Below are positions 8,013 through 15,586 of a stretch of 50,317 nucleotides of DNA, piece by piece. The notes beneath the pieces are model-generated. The model was not told the DNA's origin. It searched no databases and worked only from the letters and a program-made list of their open reading frames with translations. Position numbers and translations under genes: made by a program. Origin of the DNA: Rhizobium sp. Root1220 (GTDB lineage: Bacteria > Pseudomonadota > Alphaproteobacteria > Rhizobiales > Rhizobiaceae). Location of the stretch: contig NZ_LMDG01000033.1 in NCBI RefSeq assembly GCF_001426265.1, positions 403,803 through 454,119 on the forward strand, written 5' to 3'. Positions within the stretch are counted from its first letter, which is position 1; every line of letters starts with the position of its first letter.

Positions 8013-8428
8013 TATTGGCTCTTCAGAAGATCGATCGTTGACGAGATCAGGTCACGGGATTGTTTGATGGTCTGCAAGTTGGCGTCATAGGAGCGGTTGG
8101 CTTCCCGCATGTCGGCCATTTCAATCAGCATGTTGACGTTGGGGAGCTTGACGATCCCCTTGTCGTCGGCAGCCGGATTGCTCGGGTCGAACTCGGTGAT
8201 GAATTTCGATTCATCGACACCAAGTTTCTTGACGTTCACCGTTGTTACTCCGTTTGCGCGGTCCACCGCTTCACCGAAGGTAATGGTCTTGCGGCGGTAG
8301 GGATCGGCACCTGGGGTGTCGCCGGTCGAACGAGAGTTCGCGATGTTTTCGGAGACGATGCGAAGGCGCGTCGACTGTGCCTCCAGACCCGAACCTGCAA
8401 TCTTGAGGGCTGCTGACAAAGGATCCAT
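8012..8428 (-). CDS. flgC: Proximal rod protein FlgC
   Basis: A 138-residue protein with the FlgC pattern: DPLSAALKIAGSGLEAQSTR, then ENIANSRSTGDTPGADPYRR, KFITEFDPSNPAADDKGIVK and the C-terminal ADMREANRSYDANLQTIKQ. It forms part of the proximal rod with FlgB and FlgF. It follows flgB after 4 nt and overlaps fliE by one base. Confidence 0.97.
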   Translation of the reverse strand: MDPLSAALKIAGSGLEAQSTRLRIVSENIANSRSTGDTPGADPYRRKTITFGEAVDRANGVTTVNVKKLGVDESKFITEFDPSNPAADDKGIVKLPNVNMLIEMADMREANRSYDANLQTIKQSRDLISSTIDLLKSQ

Positions 8429-8432
8429 GATC

Positions 8433-8825
8433 TTAGCTCTTCACCGTCATTAGCATCAGTCGGTTGAACGAGCTGACGAGCGAGGTATTCAAATCGTACT
8501 GGCGCTTGATTTCGCCGGACTTGGAGAGTTCCTCCGCCAATCCGACCGTGTTGCCGGATTCCTGGATGCCCATTTCCTGGTCGAGCGCAGCTTCCTTGAC
8601 GTCGATGTCGTTCTTGGTGTTCAGGTCGTTGCCGCTCAGGTGCGCCGCGTTGGTACGCGCCATGGTGACGTCCGAGTGATCGAGAACGGCCTGGAAGGGT
8701 GTAATGTCCTTGGAGCGATATTTCGGCGTGTTCGCATTCGCGATATTGCCGGCAACAACCTCCTGACGGATCGTCAGCCATTCAGCCTGCCGCGAAGCCA
8801 AGTCGAAAAGTTGAATCGGTTGCAT
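8433..8825 (-). CDS. flgB: Proximal rod protein FlgB
   Basis: A 130-residue protein with the rod motif VVAGNIANANTPKYRSKDI, then PFQAVLDHSDV and a C-terminal GEIKRQYDLNTSLVSSFNRL. FlgB is the first proximal rod subunit. It is the first gene of the ten-gene minus-strand operon that ends at fliP; a flagellar box lies 42 nt upstream and a terminator of the preceding unit lies just beyond. Confidence 0.96.
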   Translation of the reverse strand: MQPIQLFDLASRQAEWLTIRQEVVAGNIANANTPKYRSKDITPFQAVLDHSDVTMARTNAAHLSGNDLNTKNDIDVKEAALDQEMGIQESGNTVGLAEELSKSGEIKRQYDLNTSLVSSFNRLMLMTVKS

Positions 8826-8867
8826 GGAAACTCTCCGTTTTTACTGGGGTGACCCTATGGCGGTAAT

Positions 8868-8877
8868 CTTGCGTCAG
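8868..8877 (-). promoter_or_regulatory. Flagellar regulon box upstream of flgB
   Basis: The minus strand reads CTGACGCAAG, a perfect match to YTSRCRCAAG, with TA 11 nt past CAAG. It lies 42 nt before the flgB ATG. An imperfect direct repeat spans it (CGTAAGTCTGA then CGCAAGATTAC), which would suit a dimeric activator. Confidence 0.6.
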
Positions 8878-8910
8878 ACTTACGGAGAAATGCGGCGCCG
8901 CCCGCGCCTC

Positions 8911-8946
8911 AAATAAACAGGGCGCCAGCTGTTTCCAGCGGCGCCC
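8911..8946 (-). terminator. Rho-independent terminator of the flgF-fliI unit
   Basis: On the minus strand GGGCGCCGCTG, loop, CAGC-A-GGCGCCC forms an 11-bp stem with one bulged A, followed by TGTTTATTT. It lies 28 nt after the stop of the small membrane-protein gene and before the flgB promoter, so it separates two flagellar transcription units. Confidence 0.85.
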
Positions 8947-8973
8947 GCGCGTCCTCACGACACAAGCCGGGTT

Positions 8974-9528
8974 TCAGTCGCGCTGAAACACTTCGCCCTT
9001 GGAAGTGACAATGACCCATTTTCCGTCCCGCTGCTCGAGAGTTGCCAGACGGCTTTCGTCGGGCAGGATCGAACCAACACGCACGACATACATGCCGGAT
9101 GGATCCTCGATCAGCGCCCGGCCGTTAGCAACGTGAAGAAGGCGAAAGCCGGACTTGCCCGGAAACGGCTGATCTTCCGCCGGCGTCCCCTTGTCGTCCT
9201 CCGTGCCGATATTGGAGATCGTCGCAGTGGTCAGCGGATCGAAAGGGAGCTCAGGCTTTTTCTCGTGCGGGTTCTTGTTGCTCATGGCAAGTGGCGAAAC
9301 GCTGAAGACATTGCGCGCAGGCCAATCCGGAAGATCGCGGGTGCGATCGGCCTGAGCGACATTGATGCCGAACTTGTCTTCGTTGAAGAAGACATACCAT
9401 GGGAAGATCGCCGAAGCGCCTGCCAACAGCAGGCCGGCGACGGTCAGCGCGCGATCGAACAGCACGGTCCTGCGCCGCCCCTGCGGCTGCAGCGGAGCGA
9501 TTGTCTCATCGTCGTCGAAGTCGGTCAC
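8974..9528 (-). CDS. Conserved membrane protein of the rhizobial flagellar cluster, function unknown
   Basis: A 184-residue protein. An acidic N-terminus (MTDFDDDETIAPLQPQG) and a basic patch precede one hydrophobic segment (about residues 27-47, LTVAGLLLAGASAIFPWYVF). A periplasmic part rich in Pro, Asp and Lys follows, with a compact C-terminal domain (GFRLLHVANGRALIED, MYVVRVGSILPDESRL). I recognise no named family. It follows fliI by 11 nt and ends at a terminator. Its place between fliI and flgB suggests a role in export or basal body assembly, which is inference only. Confidence 0.8.
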   Translation of the reverse strand: MTDFDDDETIAPLQPQGRRRTVLFDRALTVAGLLLAGASAIFPWYVFFNEDKFGINVAQADRTRDLPDWPARNVFSVSPLAMSNKNPHEKKPELPFDPLTTATISNIGTEDDKGTPAEDQPFPGKSGFRLLHVANGRALIEDPSGMYVVRVGSILPDESRLATLEQRDGKWVIVTSKGEVFQRD

Positions 9529-9539
9529 GTCTGGCCTCG

Positions 9540-10931
9540 CTATCTACGGATATTCGGCTGATTGCCCATGCCGGCGGCAGCCTTCAGGGCGCCAGCCAGG
9601 TCGGCAAAGGCGTCCTGGGAATCGGCGTCGCCGGGGGATTGTTTCAAGACGTCGTAAATGACCGGAACCTGCTTGACCGCCATATCGAGATCAGGATCAG
9701 CCCCCTGCCGGTAGCCGCCGATGAGGCGCAGGTCGCGCGTTTCCTCGAAGCGGTGGATCAGCGTCTTCAGCCGGGAGACCAGTTTCTCCTGGTCGGGGGT
9801 CCATGCCTTGCGTGCAAGGCGCGAGATCGAAGCCAGTGGATCGATCGGCGGATAGCGGCCTTCTTCGGCCAGGCTTCTTTGCAGAACGATGTGACCATCG
9901 AGGATACCTCTGGTCGAGTCGGCAATCGGATCGTTGTGATTGTCGCCATCGACAAGAATGGAAACGATCGCCGTAATGGTGCCGGTGCCTTCCGGACCCG
10001 GCCCTGCCCGCTCAAGCAGGCGCGGCAGCTCGGTGAAGACCGATGCGGGATAGCCGCGCGCAATCGGCGGCTCGCCGGAAGCCGTCGCGACTTCGCGAAT
10101 AGCATGGGCAAAGCGGGTGACGCTGTCGACGATCAACAGGACGTTCTCACCCTGATCGCGGAAATGCTCGGCAATTGTCACGGCGGTCAACGGCGCCATC
10201 TTGCGCAGCATCGGGCTCTCGTCGCTGGTCGCAACCACGGCGATGGACTTCTTCATGTTGGCGCCAAGGGTGTCTTCGATGAATTCGCGGACTTCACGAC
10301 CGCGTTCACCGACCAGCGCAATAACTACCTTATCGAAGGCGTCTGCACGGGCGAGCATCGAAAGCAAGGTCGACTTGCCGACGCCTGATCCGGCGAAGAT
10401 GCCGAGACGTTGGCCAAGGCAGAGCGGCGAGAAGAGATCGATCGCGCGAACGCCGGTCTTGAACCCGTGTTCGACGCGCTTTCGTGTCATCGATGGCGGC
10501 GCGGTATTGGAGATCGAGCGTCGGCTGAGCCCTTCAGCGATCGGACCGAGACCGTCGATCGGCTCGCAAAGGGAGTTCAGCGTTCGGCCGCACCAGCTGT
10601 CCAACGGCGATATGCGAAATGCACCCTTGCGAATGACGGTGTCGCGAATTCCGATCGGTTCACCCGGTTCGATCGGGCAAACGTAGGTCAGGTCCGGCTC
10701 GACGCGAACGACTTCGCCCAGATGGATACCGGTCGGAGACTTGTGCGCGACGAATTCGCCCAGACGGACATGCCGGGACAGACCGCTGACCGTGTAGTAA
10801 CCCGCCGCGATCGTCTGAACGTGGCCGCCGGGAGCGACCTGGAATTCCGGGTTTGAGTAGCGCGCAATAAGATCGCCGAGATGGGCGAGCTTCGGCGAGA
10901 GCGCGTCGTCGGCGAGCGATGTGTTGCTCAT
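9540..10931 (-). CDS. fliI: Flagellum-specific ATPase FliI
   Basis: A 463-residue F1-beta-like ATPase. The Walker A motif GSGVGKST is at residues 181-188, Walker B LLIVDS at about 265-270, and ERGREVREFIED lies between. The C-terminal GGYRQGADPDLDMAV is also typical. FliI powers release of chaperones from export substrates at the cytoplasmic face of the export gate. It is transcribed after flgF (16-nt gap) and before the small membrane-protein gene. Its regulator fliH is not seen next to it. Confidence 0.97.
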   Translation of the reverse strand: MSNTSLADDALSPKLAHLGDLIARYSNPEFQVAPGGHVQTIAAGYYTVSGLSRHVRLGEFVAHKSPTGIHLGEVVRVEPDLTYVCPIEPGEPIGIRDTVIRKGAFRISPLDSWCGRTLNSLCEPIDGLGPIAEGLSRRSISNTAPPSMTRKRVEHGFKTGVRAIDLFSPLCLGQRLGIFAGSGVGKSTLLSMLARADAFDKVVIALVGERGREVREFIEDTLGANMKKSIAVVATSDESPMLRKMAPLTAVTIAEHFRDQGENVLLIVDSVTRFAHAIREVATASGEPPIARGYPASVFTELPRLLERAGPGPEGTGTITAIVSILVDGDNHNDPIADSTRGILDGHIVLQRSLAEEGRYPPIDPLASISRLARKAWTPDQEKLVSRLKTLIHRFEETRDLRLIGGYRQGADPDLDMAVKQVPVIYDVLKQSPGDADSQDAFADLAGALKAAAGMGNQPNIRR

Positions 10932-10947
10932 GCTTCAGGCCTCTCGC

Positions 10948-11682
10948 TTAGCGGCTGCCACCGAGCGTCTTGATCGCTTCGCCGAAAGAAGCTTCACTGT
11001 CCTTGCTGAGCGACGCCATGCTCTCGAAGGCGCGGTTCACTTCGATCAGCTGCGTGATTTCGCGCATGGCGTTGACGTTGGAGTTTTCGAGATAGCCCTG
11101 CTGCACCCCAACGTCGAAGCGGTCGGTGATCGCCCGTGGCTGCTCGGTGGTCATGATGCCGCTGTTCTCGTAGCGCAGGTAACCCTTGCCGATGTCTGCT
11201 TCGAATAGACCGAGCGAACCGGCTTGCTTGCCGTCCTGATAAATCAGGCCATCCGCGCCGACCTTCGGCTCGCCGCCGGCCTTGTTGAGCTGTATCGGTG
11301 CACCGCCTGCGTCGAGAACCGGATACCCTCGCACGGAGACCAGTTCACCGTTGTCTCTCAGCGTAAAGCGGCCATCCTTGGTAAGGATCTTGCCAGCCGG
11401 CGTGTCGAGCGAAAACCAGGCATCGCCCTTGATCGCGAAGTCGAGCATGTTGCCTGTCTGCTGCAGTGCACCGCTATCGCCGGAAAGATAGTCATTGCCC
11501 TGCGAGACATAGGCGATCTTTGCGTTGATCTTGTTGCCCGTTTCGCCAAGCATCTCATCGAATTTCACCTCCGTGCCACGGAAGCCGGTCGTGTTCACAT
11601 TCGCCATGTTGTCGGCGATCGTCGTGAGGCGGCGTTCGAGCGCGATCTGCGACGACAGCGAAACATAAAGACCGGATTGCAT
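10948..11682 (-). CDS. flgF: Proximal rod protein FlgF
   Basis: A 244-residue rod protein starting MQSGLYVSLSSQIALERRL, with the motif DNMANVNTTGFRGTEV and the C-terminal QQGYLENSNVNAMREITQ and VNRAFESMASLSKDSE. The ATG at 11682 has AGGAG 9 nt upstream. The frame is open for another 60 codons upstream but that part shows no rod-protein pattern. First gene of the flgF-fliI-orf unit; a flagellar box lies 136 nt upstream. Confidence 0.94.
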   Translation of the reverse strand: MQSGLYVSLSSQIALERRLTTIADNMANVNTTGFRGTEVKFDEMLGETGNKINAKIAYVSQGNDYLSGDSGALQQTGNMLDFAIKGDAWFSLDTPAGKILTKDGRFTLRDNGELVSVRGYPVLDAGGAPIQLNKAGGEPKVGADGLIYQDGKQAGSLGLFEADIGKGYLRYENSGIMTTEQPRAITDRFDVGVQQGYLENSNVNAMREITQLIEVNRAFESMASLSKDSEASFGEAIKTLGGSR

Positions 11683-11818
11683 CTCGATAAGCTCCTGGCA
11701 TTGGCGATGAACGTTACGAAACCGGGTGTGGCAGGCTGTTGACCACGGATTTCGCTGAGGCGGCATCTCAGAAACGGGCACGGATACCCGCTCGTCATCC
11801 TCAACCTGCCAGCAAATC

Positions 11819-11828
11819 CTTGTGCGAA
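11819..11828 (-). promoter_or_regulatory. Flagellar regulon box upstream of flgF
   Basis: The minus strand reads TTCGCACAAG, a full match to YTSRCRCAAG, about 136 nt before the flgF ATG, in the 249-bp interval between the divergent flgF and motA genes. The downstream TA is replaced by CA here, so this copy is less complete than those at flgB, motA and fliF. Confidence 0.5.
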
Positions 11829-11870
11829 ACTGGTATACGGAAACCCTGACTCTCAGGGCCAATCATCAGC

Positions 11871-11880
11871 CTCACGCAAG
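11871..11880 (+). promoter_or_regulatory. Flagellar regulon box upstream of motA
   Basis: The plus strand reads CTCACGCAAG, a perfect match to YTSRCRCAAG, with CTAT starting 10 nt past CAAG, 51 nt before the motA ATG. It sits 43 bp from the oppositely oriented box of flgF, so the divergent pair has two separate boxes. Confidence 0.6.
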
Positions 11881-11931
11881 CCAGCGACCCTATCCCTTGG
11901 GTTGAAAATAACGATCAGGTTTGGACTGACG

Positions 11932-12804
11932 ATGAATATCATTATCGGATTTGTGATCACCTGCGGCTGCATCGTCGGCAGCTTCATGGCCATGGGCGGT
12001 CACGTGGACGCGCTCTGGCAGCCCTTCGAACTCGTCATCATCGGTGGCGCGGGCCTGGGCAGTTTCATCATGGGCAATCCCATGAAGGTGGTGAAGGATT
12101 CCGGCAAGGCGCTCGGCGAAGCATTCAAACACACGGTTCCGAAGGAGCGCAACTACCTCGACACGCTGGGCGTTCTTTACTCCCTGATGCGCGACCTTCG
12201 CACCAAGTCGCGTAACGAGATCGAAGCCCACATCGACAATCCATCCGAATCCTCGATCTTCCAGTCCGCCCCGACAGTCCTGAAAAACAAGGAACTCACG
12301 GCGTTCATCTGCGACTATGTTCGCCTGATCATCATCGGCAACGCCCGTTCGCATGAGATCGAGGCGCTGATGGACGAAGAGATCAATACGATCCTTCACG
12401 ACAAGATGAAGCCGTACCACGCCATCCAGATCATGGGCGACGCATTTCCGGCAATCGGTATCGTTGCGGCGGTTCTCGGCGTCATCAAGGCCATGGCGCA
12501 CATCAACGACTCGCCCGAAGTTCTCGGCCACCTGATCGGCTCGGCGCTGGTCGGCACCTTCCTCGGCATCCTGCTTTCCTACTGCGTCTGCTCGCCGATC
12601 GTATCGCAGATCAAGATCGTCCGGAGCAAGCAGCATCGCCTCTATGTCATCGTCAAGCAGACGCTGCTTGCCTACATGAACGGCTCGGTGCCGCAGGTTG
12701 CCCTCGAATACGGCCGCAAGACGATCTCCGCCTACGAGCGTCCTTCGATCGACGCGGTCGAGCAGGAAATGATGAACCCCGGCGGCGAGAACAAGGCGGC
12801 ATAA
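11932..12804 (+). CDS. motA: Flagellar motor stator protein MotA
   Basis: A 290-residue protein with four hydrophobic segments, two near the N-terminus (MNIIIGFVITCGCIVGSFMA; LVIIGGAGLGSFIM) and two later (AFPAIGIVAAVLGVIKAM; LVGTFLGILLSYCVC). The cytoplasmic loop carries charged residues used to contact FliG. With MotB, which is not in the window, it forms the proton-driven stator. The ATG at 11932 gives the standard MotA N-terminus; an in-frame TTG at 11902 is less likely. First gene of the motA-fliM-fliN-fliG operon. Confidence 0.96.
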   Translation: MNIIIGFVITCGCIVGSFMAMGGHVDALWQPFELVIIGGAGLGSFIMGNPMKVVKDSGKALGEAFKHTVPKERNYLDTLGVLYSLMRDLRTKSRNEIEAHIDNPSESSIFQSAPTVLKNKELTAFICDYVRLIIIGNARSHEIEALMDEEINTILHDKMKPYHAIQIMGDAFPAIGIVAAVLGVIKAMAHINDSPEVLGHLIGSALVGTFLGILLSYCVCSPIVSQIKIVRSKQHRLYVIVKQTLLAYMNGSVPQVALEYGRKTISAYERPSIDAVEQEMMNPGGENKAA

Positions 12805-12810
12805 CCAGAC

Positions 12811-13749
12811 ATGAACGCTCTTCTCAAGAAACCACTCATGGACGAGGCGCTGCTCGCCAAACTGACCGGCAGGCTTGGCGACAAGGCGACCATCGAAAAG
12901 ATCAGCAGCGCCTTCGGCGACGTCTACGGCGTGTTCCTGCCTGATATCATCAAGAGCGAAACGACCCTGGATGTCGAAGTTGCCTATCTGGGTTGCGACA
13001 GCGGTTACAAGAACGACCTGATCGCCGACCTCGGCACCAGTGTTACGCTCGCCGATGCGACGCTGCGCAACTGGTCGCAGAACATCACGCTCGCGTGCGG
13101 CAACGGTTTCATCATCACGCTGATGGAACATCTCCTGGGAGCGACGCCGGATACCATCGAGCAGCCGGCCGACCGACTGCTTTCTGTGATCGAACTCGAA
13201 CTGGCCGTCATGGTCTTCGAGAAGTTCGCCAATGTTATGCGCTCCGCTGTGAATGCATCAGGCGGTTTCGAACCGATCCTCGAATTTCCGCATGCGTCGG
13301 AAACACGCCCCAAGCCGGCGGACGACAAGCCCGACGAGTTCGCGGTCGCCATCAACATGTCGATCAAGCTGTCTGGACTGATCTCGGATTTTTCGTTGAT
13401 CATCCCGCAGGCGGCACTGCTCAAGACGACGGTCACAGCGCCAAAGGCAAAGGGCCAGTCGACCCAATCCTCCGAATGGACCGCGCAGATGAGCGAACAG
13501 GTCCGCCGTTCGCAGGTTACGCTCGAAGCCAAGATCCGTTTGCAGGACCTGACGCTCCGGACAATCTCCAGGTTGGCAGCGGGCGACGTCATCCCCTTCC
13601 ACGATAGTGGCGATGTGCGGGTCGATGTCAGCGCGAACAGCAAGGAACTATACGTGTGCGAGTTTGGACGCTCCGGCGAGAATTATACCGTGCGGGTGAA
13701 GGATACGATCAACTCGGATGACGAACTCATCCGTCACTTAATGAATTAG
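12811..13749 (+). CDS. fliM: Flagellar switch protein FliM (divergent rhizobial type)
   Basis: A 312-residue switch protein that follows motA by 6 nt. The middle domain is recognisable from LTACGNGF-like ITLACGNGFIITLMEHLLG and SVIELELAVMVFEKFANVM. The C-terminal SpoA-type domain runs from VTLEAKIRLQDLTLRTISRL to KELYVCEFGRSGENYTVRV. FliM sits in the C ring and receives CheY-P. The usual N-terminal CheY-binding peptide (LSQ.EIDALL type) is not visible; the N-terminus reads KKPLMDEALLAKLTG instead. The call rests on position between motA and fliN and on the SpoA domain. Confidence 0.93.
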   Translation: MNALLKKPLMDEALLAKLTGRLGDKATIEKISSAFGDVYGVFLPDIIKSETTLDVEVAYLGCDSGYKNDLIADLGTSVTLADATLRNWSQNITLACGNGFIITLMEHLLGATPDTIEQPADRLLSVIELELAVMVFEKFANVMRSAVNASGGFEPILEFPHASETRPKPADDKPDEFAVAINMSIKLSGLISDFSLIIPQAALLKTTVTAPKAKGQSTQSSEWTAQMSEQVRRSQVTLEAKIRLQDLTLRTISRLAAGDVIPFHDSGDVRVDVSANSKELYVCEFGRSGENYTVRVKDTINSDDELIRHLMN

Positions 13750-13813
13750 CCGTTTTACGACCCCAGCCGCCGCACGGCAGGTTGAGGCAAGTTTCAACTG
13801 GAATAGTGATTTC

Positions 13814-14389
13814 ATGGCGACGAAGAAGACACCAAAGAACAACGACCTTTCAATCGAGCTTCCGGGCACCGAGGCCGAGCTCGATCAGGCCATCGACGAC
13901 CTGCGCGGCGTTCTGAAGACCGATGCGGAGGGCGGTTTGCCGGATTTCGACGGCGAAATCGATACCTTCGGCAGTGGCACCGATCTTTCGACCTTTAGCG
14001 GCGGCCTTGACGATGCAGCGGGCGAGACCTCGTTTGGCGACTTCGGCGGCACCAGCGATTTCGGCGGTTCGTCCGACTTCGGCGATGCGTCGTTCAACGC
14101 GGCCCCCGAGCCTGCGCCGCTTGGTAGCGCGATGCAATCCAACATGGACCTGATCCTCGATATTCCGATCGATGTTCAGATCATGCTCGGCAGCAGCCGC
14201 ATGCAGGTGGCGGGCCTGATGAACCTCAACGAGGGCGCTACGATCGCACTCGACAAGAAGATCGGCGAGCCGGTCGAGATCATGGTGAACGGCCGCAGGA
14301 TTGCGCGCGGCGAGATCACCGTTCTGGAAAACGACGACACGCGATTTGGCGTGAAACTGATAGAAGTTCTGGGTAAGAAAAAAGCCTGA
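13814..14389 (+). CDS. fliN: Flagellar switch protein FliN with a long low-complexity N-terminus
   Basis: A 191-residue protein. The C-terminal 80 residues are a classic FliN/SpoA domain: LILDIPIDVQIMLGSSRMQV, then ATIALDKKIGEPVEIMVNGR and RIARGEITVLEN. FliN forms the bottom of the C ring and binds CheY-P and FliH. The N-terminal half is acidic, with a Gly/Phe/Asp/Ser-rich stretch (about residues 55-95) containing FGDFGG, SDFGGS and SDFGDAS repeats, longer than in enterobacterial FliN (137 residues). It is third in the operon after fliM. Confidence 0.95.
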   Translation: MATKKTPKNNDLSIELPGTEAELDQAIDDLRGVLKTDAEGGLPDFDGEIDTFGSGTDLSTFSGGLDDAAGETSFGDFGGTSDFGGSSDFGDASFNAAPEPAPLGSAMQSNMDLILDIPIDVQIMLGSSRMQVAGLMNLNEGATIALDKKIGEPVEIMVNGRRIARGEITVLENDDTRFGVKLIEVLGKKKA

Positions 14390-14418
14390 TCCCGGTGTAG
14401 GGACGGAGAGGTTAGACC

Positions 14419-15459
14419 ATGATGGACTTTGACGATTTCGGCGGCGCTCTTGCCGAGAAACCGTTGACCCAGGCTGAGAAAGCAGCGGCCGTTCTCCTCG
14501 CGATGGGGAAAGGGGTCGCTGGCAGGCTGTTAAAATACTTCACGCAGGCCGAACTGCAGACGATCATCGGATCGGCTCAGTCCCTGCGTGCGATTCCTCC
14601 GGATGAATTGCTCGGGCTCGTCGCCGAATTCGAGGACCTGTTCACCGAAGGCGCGGGCCTGATGGACAACGCCAAGGCGATCGAGAGCATTCTCGAGGAA
14701 GGCCTGACGCCTGACGAAGTCGACAGCCTGCTTGGCCGACGCACGACCTTCCAGGCCTACGAAACGTCCATCTGGGATCGCCTCGGCGAAGGCGACCCAG
14801 CTTTCATCGGCAAGTTCCTGCTGCGCGAGCACCCCCAGACGGTCGCCTACATCCTTTCCATGATGCCGTCGTCATTCGGTGCCAAGGTTCTGATGCAGAT
14901 TCCGGACGGGCGACGCGCCGACATCATGAACCGCACCGTCAACCTCAAGTCAGTCAGCCCCAAGGCGGCCGAGATCATCGAGAAGCAGGTCTTGAGCCTG
15001 CTCGCGGAGATCGACGCCGAGAAGAATTCGACCGGCTCGACGAAGGTCGCGGAACTGATGAACGAGATGGACAAGCCGCAGGTCGATACGCTGCTCACCT
15101 CGCTGGAATCGATCAGCCGCGAGGCGGTCAACAAGGTGCGTCCGAAGATCTTCCTCTTCGAAGATCTCATGCTCATGCCGCAGCGCAGCCGCGTCATGCT
15201 GCTGAACGATATCTCGGCCGACATCGTGACGATGGCTCTGCGTGGCTCGCCCGCGGAGATGCGCGAGACGGTACTGGCCTCTATCAGCCCCCGCCAGCGC
15301 CGCATGATCGAATCGGATCTGCAGAGCGGCACGACCGGCATCAACCCGCGCGAGATCGCAATCGCGCGGCGGGCCATCGCCCAGGAAGCGATTCGCCTGT
15401 CGAATTCCGGTCAGATCCAGCTCAAGGAAACAGAAGGCGGCGACGCAGCGGCGGCATAA
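14419..15459 (+). CDS. fliG: Flagellar motor switch protein FliG
   Basis: A 346-residue protein with N, middle and C domains of FliG. The EHPQ motif is at residues 137-140 (LLREHPQTVAYILSMMP), and the torque helix region follows near the C-terminus (NDISADIVTMALRGSPAEM; SISPRQRRMIESDLQ) with charged residues that face MotA. FliG joins the MS ring (FliF) to the C ring. GGAGAGG lies about 8 nt before the ATG. A hairpin with a short T-rich tail follows before flhB. Confidence 0.97.
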   Translation: MMDFDDFGGALAEKPLTQAEKAAAVLLAMGKGVAGRLLKYFTQAELQTIIGSAQSLRAIPPDELLGLVAEFEDLFTEGAGLMDNAKAIESILEEGLTPDEVDSLLGRRTTFQAYETSIWDRLGEGDPAFIGKFLLREHPQTVAYILSMMPSSFGAKVLMQIPDGRRADIMNRTVNLKSVSPKAAEIIEKQVLSLLAEIDAEKNSTGSTKVAELMNEMDKPQVDTLLTSLESISREAVNKVRPKIFLFEDLMLMPQRSRVMLLNDISADIVTMALRGSPAEMRETVLASISPRQRRMIESDLQSGTTGINPREIAIARRAIAQEAIRLSNSGQIQLKETEGGDAAAA

Positions 15460-15540
15460 GCCGCTGTTGTTGTGCATGAACGCCCTATCCCCGGTCGCCG
15501 CGGTTGATCGCGGCCTGACTGGTGGATAGCTTCAAGGAAA

Positions 15541-15570
15541 GGCCGCGCAATGCTGCGGCCATTTCTATTT
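15541..15570 (+). terminator. Hairpin between fliG and flhB, possible terminator or attenuator
   Basis: GGCCGC at 15541-15546 pairs with GCGGCC at 15555-15560, with two further inner pairs, and is followed by ATTTCTATTT. It ends only a few bases before the flhB ribosome-binding site (GGAGG at 15573-15577). It could reduce read-through from motA-fliG into flhB, or be partly masked by translation initiation. Confidence 0.5.
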
Positions 15571-15586
15571 ACGGAGGGTCTCGGTC

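Noticed and set aside
11890..13131. 413-codon minus-strand ORF antisense to motA and fliM
   Set aside because: Antisense shadow of two well-recognised genes, with no domain or ribosome-binding site.
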